DNA of 31,051 nucleotides. Origin: Zoogloea sp041904905 (GTDB lineage: Bacteria > Pseudomonadota > Gammaproteobacteria > Burkholderiales > Rhodocyclaceae). How positions within the stretch are numbered: position 1 is the first letter of the stretch; each line of letters begins with the position of its first letter. This document shows positions 1-6,823 of the stretch, one piece after another. The stretch covers positions 1-31,051 of the forward strand of contig NZ_JAYRMI010000049.1 in the NCBI RefSeq assembly GCF_041904905.1, read 5' to 3'. The notes below the pieces were generated by a model that saw only the letters and a program-made list of their open reading frames with translations, was not told where the DNA came from and did not search any database. The position numbers and the translations under genes were made by a program.

Positions 1-336
1 GTTGGGGGCGCGGGCGGCGGCCTCCAGGGCGATGAGGGAGCCCATGCTGTGGCCGACCAGGGTGGCGCCGGCGATCTGCAGCTCGGCGAGCAGGGCGAGC
101 ACCCAGTCGGCGAGGGCTTCGATGGACGTGAGCTGCGGGCCGGCGCTCTGGCCGTGGCCGGGCAGGTCGGGCGCCAGCACGTTCCAGCCGTGGGAGGCGA
201 AGTAGCGGCTCTGGAGCGTCCAGACGCTGTGGTCGTGGCCGGCGCCGTGGATGAAGACGACGGTGGGGCGGGCGGCGTCGAAGGCGCGGCCGCCGGTGTA
301 GCAGCAGGCGCCCTGCCCGGCGAGGGTGAGTTTCAT
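1..336 (-). CDS. alpha/beta hydrolase, N-terminal part (gene runs off the left edge)
   Basis: The 112 visible residues start MKLTLAGQGACCYTGG. They carry the marks of an alpha/beta-hydrolase fold: an oxyanion-hole HGAG motif after a first hydrophobic strand (VVFIHGAGHDHSVW), a PDLPGHGQS segment, and the nucleophile elbow GHSMG at about residues 96-100, whose Ser is the catalytic nucleophile. The Asp and His of the triad lie beyond the window. The ATG at 336-334 overlaps the metY stop codon (ATGA), so the two genes are almost certainly translationally coupled. The substrate cannot be told from sequence; esterase, lipase-like or other C-O/C-C hydrolase roles are all open. The position after metY could hint at a link with homoserine esters, but that is speculation. 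Confidence 0.9.
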   Translation of the reverse strand, partial: MKLTLAGQGACCYTGGRAFDAARPTVVFIHGAGHDHSVWTLQSRYFASHGWNVLAPDLPGHGQSAGPQLTSIEALADWVLALLAELQIAGATLVGHSMGSLIALEAAARAPN

Positions 337-1652
337 CGGGCACCTCCGGCCTGACTGGCGCGGGCGACGGCGGCGAGGCCGCGCTCGAGATCTTCGATGA
401 GATCGGGGGCGTTCTCGAGGCCGACCGAGAGGCGCACGGTGCCTTCGGCGATGCCGGCGGCCAGCAGGGCATCCGGCGACATGCGGAAGTGGGTGGTGCT
501 GGCCGGGTGGATCGCGAGCGACTTGGCGTCGCCCACGTTGGCCAGGTGCGAGAACAGGCGGAGCGCCTCGATGAAGGTGGCCCCGGCGGCGCGGCCGCCC
601 TTGAGGCTGAAGCTGAACACGCCGCCGCAGCCTTTGGGCAGCAGCCGCGCGGCGAGGGTGTGGTCGGGGTGGCTGTCGAGTTCGGGCCACGACACGGATT
701 CGACCAGCGGGTGGGCGGCCAGGTGGGCCACCAGGGCTCGGGCGTTGGCTACGTGGCGTTCCATGCGCAGGCCGAGGGTTTCGACGCCCTGGAGGATCTG
801 GAAGGCGTTCATGGGCGAGAGGCAGGCGCCGAAATCGCGCAGGCCTTCGCGGCGGGCGCGCAGCAGGAAGGCCGCGATGGGCGATTCTTCGGCGAAATCC
901 ATGCCGTGGAAGCCGTCGTAGGGTTCGGTGAGGGTGGGGAAGCGGCCGCCGCTGGCTTCCCAGTCGAAGCTGCCGCCATCCACCAGCAGGCCGCCGATGG
1001 CGACGCCGTGGCCGCCAAGGAACTTGGTGGCGGAATGCATGACCAGATCGGCGCCCAGGTCGAGGGGGCATTGCAGCGCCGGGGTGACGAGGGTGGCATC
1101 GACCAGCAGGGGCACGCTGGCGGCGTGGGCGATGTCGGCGATGGCCGGGATGTCGAGGACTTCGAGCCCCGGGTTGCCGATGGATTCGCCGAACAGCAGG
1201 CGGGTTTCGGGGCGGATGGCGTCGCGCCAGGCGTGCGGGTCGCGGGCGTCGACGAAGGTGGTGGCGATGCCGAAGCGGGGCAGGGTGTAGGCCAGCAGGT
1301 TGTGGGAGCCGCCATAAAGGGAGCGGGAGGCGACGATGTGGCCGCCGCTGCCCATCAGCGTGGCGATGGCGAGCATCAGCGCGGCCTGACCGCTGGCGCA
1401 GGCGATGGCGCCGACGCCGCCGTCGAGCGCCGCGATGCGTTCTTCGAGCACGGCGTTGGTGGGGTTGGAGATGCGCGAATAGACGTGGCCGGCGCGTTCC
1501 TGGTTGAAGAGGGCGGCGGCGTGGTCGGCGCTCTCGAAGACGTAGCTGGTGGTGAAGTGGATCGGGGTGGCCCGGGCGCGGTGGAGGGCGTCCGGGGTCT
1601 GGCCGGCGTGCAGGGCGAGCGTGTCGGCCCCGGCGTTTCGGTGGATGGGCAT
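333..1652 (-). CDS. metY: O-acetylhomoserine sulfhydrylase / aminocarboxypropyltransferase (Cys/Met metabolism PLP enzyme)
   Basis: This 439-residue protein belongs to the Cys/Met-metabolism PLP-dependent family. It has the YSRISNPT segment (residues 58-65), the GQAA substrate/PLP loop near 88-91, GESIGNPGLEV (about 155-165) and the PLP-lysine motif SATKFLGGHG with Lys210. Its length and the insertion around residues 225-245 (GGSFDWEASGGRFP) fit the long MetY class of about 430 residues, rather than the shorter MetB/MetZ enzymes of about 390. The expected reaction is O-acetylhomoserine plus sulfide giving homocysteine in direct-sulfhydrylation methionine synthesis, in the cytosol. O-succinylhomoserine use cannot be excluded by reading alone. 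It lies 13 bases after the DUF465 gene and overlaps the next hydrolase by 4 bases, so it is probably the middle gene of a three-gene operon. Confidence 0.93.
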   Translation of the reverse strand: MPIHRNAGADTLALHAGQTPDALHRARATPIHFTTSYVFESADHAAALFNQERAGHVYSRISNPTNAVLEERIAALDGGVGAIACASGQAALMLAIATLMGSGGHIVASRSLYGGSHNLLAYTLPRFGIATTFVDARDPHAWRDAIRPETRLLFGESIGNPGLEVLDIPAIADIAHAASVPLLVDATLVTPALQCPLDLGADLVMHSATKFLGGHGVAIGGLLVDGGSFDWEASGGRFPTLTEPYDGFHGMDFAEESPIAAFLLRARREGLRDFGACLSPMNAFQILQGVETLGLRMERHVANARALVAHLAAHPLVESVSWPELDSHPDHTLAARLLPKGCGGVFSFSLKGGRAAGATFIEALRLFSHLANVGDAKSLAIHPASTTHFRMSPDALLAAGIAEGTVRLSVGLENAPDLIEDLERGLAAVARASQAGGAR

Positions 1653-1665
1653 AGGCGGTTGGGGG

Positions 1666-1890
1666 TCAGGCGGGAATGTCGGGGTCGAGCATGCGTTCGA
1701 GGATCGCGATGCGATCCTTGAGCAGCAGCTTGCGCTTCTTGAGGCGGCGCAGGAGGAGGTCGTCGCCGGGGGGCGGGGCGAGGGAAATCTGCCCGATGAT
1801 CGCGTCGAGATCCCGGTGTTCGGTGGTGAGGGCTGTCAGCCTGGCGGTCAGGCTGGAGACGTCGGCGCTGGGCTCGTTGCTGTCGTTCAT
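1666..1890 (-). CDS. YdcH-like DUF465 family small protein
   Basis: This is a 74-residue, highly charged, mostly helical protein. Its signature is an H-R-D-L-D segment followed by LLLRRLKKRKLLLKDRI and a short acidic tail (LDPDIPA). That matches the DUF465/YdcH family: two helices, with a conserved L-R-x-L-K-K-x-K-L-x-x-K-D region. The molecular role of the family is not established. There is no signal peptide or membrane segment, and a coiled-coil dimer is likely. Start is the ATG at 1890-1888; no strong Shine-Dalgarno precedes it. It is the first gene of the metY transcription unit, 13 bases ahead of metY, with a plausible sigma70 promoter about 45-75 bases upstream. Confidence 0.82.
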   Translation of the reverse strand: MNDSNEPSADVSSLTARLTALTTEHRDLDAIIGQISLAPPPGDDLLLRRLKKRKLLLKDRIAILERMLDPDIPA

Positions 1891-1934
1891 GCCTGCATTC
1901 GATGAGGGGCCCGACTGAGGGCAGGATGAGCTGA

Positions 1935-1963
1935 ATCTTAGGCCCGGGCGTGGCGAATTACAA
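1935..1963 (-). promoter_or_regulatory. candidate sigma70 promoter for the DUF465-metY operon
   Basis: On the minus strand a -35-like TTGTAA (plus positions 1963-1958) and a -10-like TAAGAT (1940-1935) are separated by exactly 17 bases. Each box matches the consensus at 4 of 6 positions. Predicted transcription start is near 1928, giving a leader of about 38 bases before the ATG at 1890. Confidence 0.4.
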
Positions 1964-1976
1964 CGCTGCCGGGGAA

Positions 1977-2004
1977 CTTGAAGCGGGCGGGAACGTTCCC
2001 ATCT
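1977..2004 (+). promoter_or_regulatory. candidate sigma32 (RpoH) heat-shock promoter for the DUF3567 gene
   Basis: CTTGAAG at 1977-1983 and TCCCATCT at 1997-2004 are separated by 13 bases. The RpoH consensus is CTTGAAA, then 11-16 bases, then CCCCATNT, so this site differs by one base in each box. The htpG promoter in the same window has the same layout and the same 13-base spacer, which is an internal control. A perfect 12-base palindrome, GGGAACGTTCCC (1989-2000), spans the spacer and the -10 edge and could be an operator. Predicted start of transcription is near 2011, about 45 bases before the ATG. Confidence 0.6.
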
Positions 2005-2055
2005 TCAGAAGCACCGACGCCCACAAGGCCAATCCGCTTTTTGAGGAGACCTGTC

Positions 2056-2289
2056 ATGAACGTGGTACTCAACAACCCTGTGCTTTACGTGGTGGATTAT
2101 CCGGGCCTCGACGCGGTCGAGGTGATCGACAAGCGGCGGGGGGTGGGAACCCTGATCCGCGACGAGGCGGCGCTGCGCTTCAAGCGCGAGCTGCGCGACG
2201 TGGCGGCGTCCGCCACCGAGATGGACGACTTCGAGAACCTGATCGCTGACTACGGGAGCCTGCTCAACCAGCCGGCGGTGTATCACTGA
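2056..2289 (+). CDS. DUF3567 family small protein
   Basis: This is a 77-residue soluble protein with no signal peptide or membrane span. The ordering of features (N-terminal MNVVLNNP strand, a central EVIDKRRG segment, a D-E-A-A-L-R-F-K helix, an acidic E-M-D-D-F-E helix and a conserved LLNQPAVYH tail) fits DUF3567, a family found mainly in Betaproteobacteria and of unknown function. The start was chosen because GAGGAGAC lies 5-13 bases before the ATG at 2056; longer in-frame starts would sit inside the promoter. It is divergent from the DUF465-metY operon and 74 bases upstream of greB. The sigma32-like promoter suggests heat-shock control, which is inference from sequence only. Confidence 0.8.
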   Translation: MNVVLNNPVLYVVDYPGLDAVEVIDKRRGVGTLIRDEAALRFKRELRDVAASATEMDDFENLIADYGSLLNQPAVYH

Positions 2290-2298
2290 CGGCGCGGC

Positions 2299-2327
2299 TT
2301 GCCAGTGGGGCGGCCGGCTCCTACCAT
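2299..2327 (+). promoter_or_regulatory. candidate sigma70 promoter for greB
   Basis: TTGCCA (2299-2304) and TACCAT (2322-2327) are separated by 17 bases in the 74-base gap between the DUF3567 gene and greB. Predicted start is near 2334, about 30 bases before the GTG. It would let greB be made independently of the upstream heat-shock-like promoter. Confidence 0.42.
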
Positions 2328-2363
2328 AGCCGTCCCATTTTTGCTTGAGCGGAGCGTTTCAGG

Positions 2364-2915
2364 GTGAACAAGGCTTTCGTCAAAGAAAACGATCAGGACG
2401 ACGACGACGCACCGCCCGGTGCGCCGAGCCTGCCGCCGGGCACCACCAATTACATGACCCGGCGCGGCTACGAGATCCTGCGTGCCGAGCTGGATCAGCT
2501 CGTCCGCGACGAGCGCCCCAGGCTGGTGGAGACCGTCCGCTGGGCGGCGGGCAACGGCGACCGCTCGGAGAACGGCGATTACATCTACGGCAAGAAGCGC
2601 CTGCGGGAGATCGACCGGCGTATCCGCTTCCTCATCAAGCGGCTGGAGAATTCGACGGTGGTGACGCCGTCCGAGCAGGAGAACATCGAGCAGGTGTTCT
2701 TCGGCGCCACGGTGACGGTCTGCGATGTGGACGGCACCCAGGAGCAGACCTACCAGATCGTGGGCGTGGACGAGGCGAACGCGTCGGAGGGGCGGATCAG
2801 CTGGATCGCGCCGCTGTCGCGGGCCCTGCTCAAGGCGCGGGAGGGGGATGTGGTGCGCTTTGCCAGCCCGGCCGGGCTGCGCGAGATCGAGGTGCTGGAG
2901 ATTCGATACGTTTAG
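2364..2915 (+). CDS. greB: transcription elongation factor GreB
   Basis: This 183-residue protein follows the Gre architecture. An N-terminal antiparallel coiled coil carries the tip loop with the acidic residues that stimulate RNA polymerase transcript cleavage (NGDRSENGDYIYGKKR, about residues 67-82). A C-terminal FKBP-like domain follows (VFFGATVTVCDVDG to LEIRYV). The YIYGKKRLREIDRRIRFL segment is the basic form typical of GreB rather than GreA. It acts at the RNA polymerase secondary channel to rescue backtracked complexes. An unusual extra N-terminal stretch is acidic (DQDDDDAPP, residues 10-18) before the canonical start of the fold near NYMTRRGYE. Start is GTG at 2364 with GGAG 9 bases upstream. 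A terminator overlaps the stop codon. Confidence 0.95.
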   Translation: MNKAFVKENDQDDDDAPPGAPSLPPGTTNYMTRRGYEILRAELDQLVRDERPRLVETVRWAAGNGDRSENGDYIYGKKRLREIDRRIRFLIKRLENSTVVTPSEQENIEQVFFGATVTVCDVDGTQEQTYQIVGVDEANASEGRISWIAPLSRALLKAREGDVVRFASPAGLREIEVLEIRYV

Positions 2916-2936
2916 GGCTGGGTTGGCCCTTTTTTT
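2914..2936 (+). terminator. intrinsic terminator of greB
   Basis: AGGGC (2914-2918) pairs with GCCCT (2926-2930), with one extra G-U pair possible and a five- to seven-base loop, followed by seven T (2930-2936). The left arm starts inside the greB stop codon, leaving almost no 3' untranslated region. Confidence 0.75.
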
Positions 2937-2942
2937 GTATCG

Positions 2943-4745
2943 TCAGCCGCGCAGGCGCTCGCGCGGCCTGCGCACCATGGCGGGGGTGCGCGGCAGGGTG
3001 AAGAACATCGTGGTGCCGGCGCCGGGGGCCGATTCTGCCCAGATCTGCCCGCCGTGGCGTTCCACGATCCGCCGCACGCTGGCGAGGCCGATGCCCGAGC
3101 CGTCGAAGCCCTGGTGGCGGTGCAGCTGCTGGAAGGGTTCGAAGAGGTGGGCGGCGTGGGCCATCTCGAAGCCCACCCCGTTGTCGGTGACGTAGAACAG
3201 GTGCTCCTCGCCGTGGGGCCGCCCGCCCACCTGGACGATGGCGGGCCGGCTGTCGCGGGTGAATTTCCAGGCGTTGCCCAGCAGGTTCTCGAGGGCCTTG
3301 CGGATCAGGATGGCGTCGGTGTCGGCGGAGAGCCCGTCTTCGACGTGGGTCTGGACCTGCCGGTCGGGGTGGTGCTCGGCCAGGTCGTCGAGGATTTCCC
3401 GGGCGACGGTGGAGATGTCGGTGGGCTCGATGTGCAGGGGGCGGTTGGAGACGCTGGCGAGCTTGAGCAGCTCGTCGATCAGGTCGCCCATCCGCAGGCT
3501 GGCCTTGCGCAGGCGGCTCACGTAGTTGCGGCCGGCGTCGTCGAGGCGGTCGCCGTAGTCTTCGTCCAGGGCGTGGGCGAAGCCGTTGATGGCCCGTAGC
3601 GGCGCGCGCAGGTCGTGGGAGATGGAGTAGCTGAAGCTGAGGAGTTCGCGGTTGGTCTGCTCGAGTTCGGCGGTGCGCAGGCGCACCCGGTCTTCGAGGG
3701 TGGCGTTGAGTTCGGCCAGGGCGCGGCTTTCTTCGCCACGCCGCCGGATGTCCCGGTGCAGCAGCAGCGCGAGGGCGCCCAGGAGGGTGAGCATGGCGCC
3801 GGCGGCGGCGACGATGCGGCGCCGGTGTTCCTGGAATTCGGCCAGCGCGCCGGCCATCGGGCGGCTGGCGCCCACCACCAGCGGGCGATCGGCCAGCCGC
3901 CGGTAGGCGGTGATGCGCTCGTCGGTCTCGCCGGGGAGCGGGCCGGTCACGACCCGGCTGCGGGTCTCGGGCTCGGGGCCGAGCACGGGCGAGCCGGCGA
4001 CGCTACTGCCCACCAGGGCGTCGACCGGCGGATGGCGGATGAGGGTGATCGCCCGGATCGCGTGGAGGATCAGCACGGTGTCGCCCGCGGCGAAACTGAG
4101 ATCCCGGTAGATGCCGTCGAAGTAGGCGTGGCTGATGGCGGCGCCCACGGTGCCCACGTATTTGCCGTCGGCGTCGAAGACCTGGCGGGTGAGCGGGGTG
4201 ATCCACCGCCCGCTGGTCGGGCTGCGGGTGGGGCTGCCGATGGCGATGCCTTCGTCGATGCGCGCGGGCAGGCTGCGGTGTGGCTGAGTCGAGGCCGGCC
4301 CGGCGCCCGGGGGCTGGGCGTCGGAGTGGGCGGCGAGGCTGCCGTCGTCCCGCTCCACGAAGAGGCTCTCCACCTCCGGCAGGTGGCCGGCGCGCTCGCG
4401 CAGCAGGGCCTGGAGTTCGCCGTCGGCAAAGCTGTCCGCGCCGCCGCGGGCCGCCAACTGGGTGGCGATCTCGGTGAGGGCGCTCTCGGCCTCGCCAAAG
4501 CTGCGGGCCACGTGCTCCTCGAAGACGCGGGTGAGGCTGCGCAGTTCGGATTCGGTGTGCTGGAGGGCGGTGCGGTGATCGAAGCGGATCAGCGAGACGG
4601 CGACCGCGACGATCAACGTGGCAAGCAGGGCGAAGGCCAGCCAGATGCTTGCGCGGACGCGCCACCTGGGGGTGCCGGGGACGCCCTGTTCCGCCCGCGG
4701 CGACAGCATGGACGGCAGGGGGGTGGATTGGCGCGCTCGTTCCAT
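2943..4745 (-). CDS. membrane sensor histidine kinase with periplasmic Cache-like domain
   Basis: With the ATG at 4745 the protein has 600 residues. A membrane segment at about 33-53 is followed by an extracytoplasmic domain of about 255 residues whose VFDADGKYVGTVGAAISHAYFDGIY stretch, read in two parts, looks like a Cache/PDC sensor. A second membrane segment lies at about 311-330 and a coiled coil at 335-370. The dimerisation/phosphoacceptor motif SYSISHDLRAPLRAINGF has the phospho-His at 377. The ATPase domain shows an N box (ENLLGNAWKF), G1 (DNGVGF) and G2 (GSGIGLASVRRIV). No HAMP or receiver domain is seen and no response regulator gene is adjacent, so the partner and ligand are unknown. 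An ATG at 4784 would add 13 residues but lies within the htpG -10 box on the other strand. No good ribosome site favours either start. Confidence 0.88.
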   Translation of the reverse strand: MERARQSTPLPSMLSPRAEQGVPGTPRWRVRASIWLAFALLATLIVAVAVSLIRFDHRTALQHTESELRSLTRVFEEHVARSFGEAESALTEIATQLAARGGADSFADGELQALLRERAGHLPEVESLFVERDDGSLAAHSDAQPPGAGPASTQPHRSLPARIDEGIAIGSPTRSPTSGRWITPLTRQVFDADGKYVGTVGAAISHAYFDGIYRDLSFAAGDTVLILHAIRAITLIRHPPVDALVGSSVAGSPVLGPEPETRSRVVTGPLPGETDERITAYRRLADRPLVVGASRPMAGALAEFQEHRRRIVAAAGAMLTLLGALALLLHRDIRRRGEESRALAELNATLEDRVRLRTAELEQTNRELLSFSYSISHDLRAPLRAINGFAHALDEDYGDRLDDAGRNYVSRLRKASLRMGDLIDELLKLASVSNRPLHIEPTDISTVAREILDDLAEHHPDRQVQTHVEDGLSADTDAILIRKALENLLGNAWKFTRDSRPAIVQVGGRPHGEEHLFYVTDNGVGFEMAHAAHLFEPFQQLHRHQGFDGSGIGLASVRRIVERHGGQIWAESAPGAGTTMFFTLPRTPAMVRRPRERLRG

Positions 4746-4758
4746 CGAAAGGCTGGGG

Positions 4759-4786
4759 CTTGAAAGCCGGAAGGCAGCACCCATAT
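4759..4786 (+). promoter_or_regulatory. sigma32 (RpoH) heat-shock promoter of htpG
   Basis: CTTGAAA (4759-4765) is a perfect -35 box. ACCCATAT (4779-4786) matches CCCCATNT at all but the first base, and the spacer is 13 bases. Predicted transcription start is near 4792, about 29 bases before the ATG at 4821. The site rules out the upstream in-frame ATG at 4785 as the htpG start, because that codon lies inside the -10 box. Confidence 0.82.
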
Positions 4787-4820
4787 GGGGAGCGTTAACG
4801 GTTCTTATGGAGCAAGCTTT

Positions 4821-6740
4821 ATGACTGTCGAGCAAACGTCCGCGCAAACCTTGAACTTCCAGGCCGAGGTGAAGCAGCTGCTGCACCTCATGATCCACTC
4901 GCTGTACTCGAACCGGGAGATCTTCCTGCGGGAGCTGGTTTCGAACGCGTCGGATGCCTGCGACAAGCTGCGTTTCGAAGCCCTCGAGAACGGCGGGCTG
5001 TTCGAGGACGACGCCGAACTGAAGATCCGCGTGGCCTACGACAAGGCCGCCCGCACCCTGACGATCGCCGACAACGGCATCGGCATGAGCCGCGACGAGG
5101 TGGTGACCAATCTGGGCACCATCGCCAAGTCGGGCACCAAGGAGTTCTTCGGCAAGCTCACCGGCGACCAGAAGAAGGACGCTCACCTGATCGGCCAGTT
5201 CGGCGTGGGTTTCTACTCCGCCTTCATCGTCGCCGACAAGGTGACGGTGCGCACCCGCCGCGCCGGCCTCGCCGCCGCCGACGGTGTGAAGTGGGAGTGC
5301 TCGATGACCGGCGACACCGCCGGCGAGTACACCGTCGAGCCCATCGAGAAGGCCGGCCGTGGCACCGAGATCACCCTGCATCTGCGTGAAGACCAGGACG
5401 ACCTGCTGTCGTCGTGGAAGCTGCGCTCGATCGTCCAGAAGTACTCCGACCACATCCTCCAGCCCATCGTGATGAAGAAGGAGCAGTGGGACGAGGAGAA
5501 GAAGGAGCAGGTCGTCACCGACGAGGACGAGACGGTGAACAAGGCCAACGCCCTGTGGGCGCGCGCCAAGTCGGACATCACCGACGAGGAGTACACCGAG
5601 TTCTACAAGCACGTCGGCCACGACTACGAAGAACCGCTGGCCTGGACCCACTCGAAGGTGGAAGGCCGCCACGAGTACACCCAGCTGCTCTACGTGCCCG
5701 GCCACGCGCCCTTCGACATGTGGGATCGTCAGGCCCGTCACGGGGTGAAGCTGTACGTGCGGCGCGTGTTCATCATGGACGACGCCGAGAAGCTGATGCC
5801 GCTTTACCTGCGCTTCGTGCGCGGGGTGGTGGATTCCAACGACCTGCCGCTCAACGTGTCCCGCGAAATCCTCCAGGAATCCAAGGACATCGACACCCTG
5901 CGCGCCGGCTGCACCAAGAAGGTGCTGGGCCTGCTCGAAGACCTCGCCGAGAACCAGAAGGACAAGTACACGACCTTCTGGAAGGAGTTCGGCAAGGTGC
6001 TGAAGGAAGGCGTCGGCGAGGATCACGCCAACAAGGAAAAGATCGCCGGCCTGCTGCGCTTCGCCTCCACCCACGCCGACACCGCCGAGGAAACCGTGTC
6101 GCTGGCCGACTACATCGGCCGCATGAAGGAAGGCCAGGACAAGATCTACTTCGTCACCGCCGACAGCTTCAACGCCGCCAAGAACAGCCCGCACCTCGAG
6201 ATTTTCCGCAAGAAGGGCATCGAGGTGCTGCTGCTGTCCGACCGCGTGGATGAGTGGGTGGTGGGCAACCTCACCGAGTTCGACGGCAAGCCGCTGGCGT
6301 CGGTGGCCAAGGGCGGGCTGGATCTGGGCAAGCTGGAAGACGAAGCCGAGAAGGCCGCCGTCGAGAAGGAGACCGGCGAGCTGAAGGATCTGCTCGACAA
6401 GATGAAGACCACCCTGGGCGACAAGGTGAAGGAGGTGCGCGTCACCCACCGCCTGACCGATTCGCCCGCCTGCCTGGTGGCCGACGAGCACGACATGGGG
6501 ATGAACCTGGCGCGCCTGATGAAGGCCGCCGGCCAGACCATGCCGATCTCCAAGCCGATCCTCGAGATCAACCCGGCTCACCCGGTGGTGCTGCGCCTCA
6601 AGTACGAGGACAAGCAGTTCGACGACTGGGCGGCGGTGCTCTTCGATCAGGCCCTGCTGGCCGAAGGCGGCACGCTGGACGACCCGGCGAGCTTCGTGAA
6701 GCGCATCAACCAGCTGATGCTGGCGATGAACGCCAACTGA
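4821..6740 (+). CDS. htpG: molecular chaperone HtpG (Hsp90)
   Basis: This 639-residue protein is a full-length bacterial Hsp90 (the E. coli protein has 624). The N-terminal GHKL ATPase domain carries NASDACDKLRFEAL (helix with the Mg-binding Asn), ADNGIGM and the lid/glycine motif GQFGVGFYSAFIV. The middle domain holds the stretch around WTHSKVEGRHEYTQLLYVPG and the catalytic-loop region NVSREILQES. The C-terminal dimerisation domain ends at MLAMNAN. It acts as an ATP-driven cytosolic chaperone with DnaK/J clients. The start at 4821 (MTVEQTSAQTLNF) is supported by GGAG 8 bases upstream and by the position of the sigma32 promoter. The gene stands alone: a divergent histidine kinase lies upstream and a strong terminator downstream. 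Confidence 0.98.
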   Translation: MTVEQTSAQTLNFQAEVKQLLHLMIHSLYSNREIFLRELVSNASDACDKLRFEALENGGLFEDDAELKIRVAYDKAARTLTIADNGIGMSRDEVVTNLGTIAKSGTKEFFGKLTGDQKKDAHLIGQFGVGFYSAFIVADKVTVRTRRAGLAAADGVKWECSMTGDTAGEYTVEPIEKAGRGTEITLHLREDQDDLLSSWKLRSIVQKYSDHILQPIVMKKEQWDEEKKEQVVTDEDETVNKANALWARAKSDITDEEYTEFYKHVGHDYEEPLAWTHSKVEGRHEYTQLLYVPGHAPFDMWDRQARHGVKLYVRRVFIMDDAEKLMPLYLRFVRGVVDSNDLPLNVSREILQESKDIDTLRAGCTKKVLGLLEDLAENQKDKYTTFWKEFGKVLKEGVGEDHANKEKIAGLLRFASTHADTAEETVSLADYIGRMKEGQDKIYFVTADSFNAAKNSPHLEIFRKKGIEVLLLSDRVDEWVVGNLTEFDGKPLASVAKGGLDLGKLEDEAEKAAVEKETGELKDLLDKMKTTLGDKVKEVRVTHRLTDSPACLVADEHDMGMNLARLMKAAGQTMPISKPILEINPAHPVVLRLKYEDKQFDDWAAVLFDQALLAEGGTLDDPASFVKRINQLMLAMNAN

Positions 6741-6786
6741 CGATGAGCCGCGCCGGGGCGTGAAACCCCCGGCCGCCGAAGTCCCG

Positions 6787-6823
6787 ACAGGGGCGCATGC
6801 CGGAAGGCGTGCGCCCCTGTTTT
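6787..6823 (+). terminator. intrinsic terminator of htpG
   Basis: An 11-base perfect stem (6787-6797 with 6810-6820) continues inward through one G-T and three Watson-Crick pairs to a GGAA tetraloop at 6802-6805. A T run follows at 6820-6823. The minus-strand gene's stop codon begins right at its edge. There is no T run on the minus strand, so it is read as an htpG terminator. Confidence 0.8.

Noticed and set aside
4785..4820. An in-frame ATG at 4785 as the start of htpG
   Set aside because: It lies inside the -10 box of the sigma32 promoter, so it would not be in the transcript. ATG 4821 has the ribosome site and the family N terminus.
4746..6581. A minus-strand open frame that would extend the histidine kinase upstream across the whole of htpG, for a total of about 1,200 residues
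   Set aside because: The upstream part is the mirror of htpG codons (rich in His, Val, Leu, Gly and Gln with no domain), and it would read through the htpG promoter. The kinase features begin only downstream of 4745.
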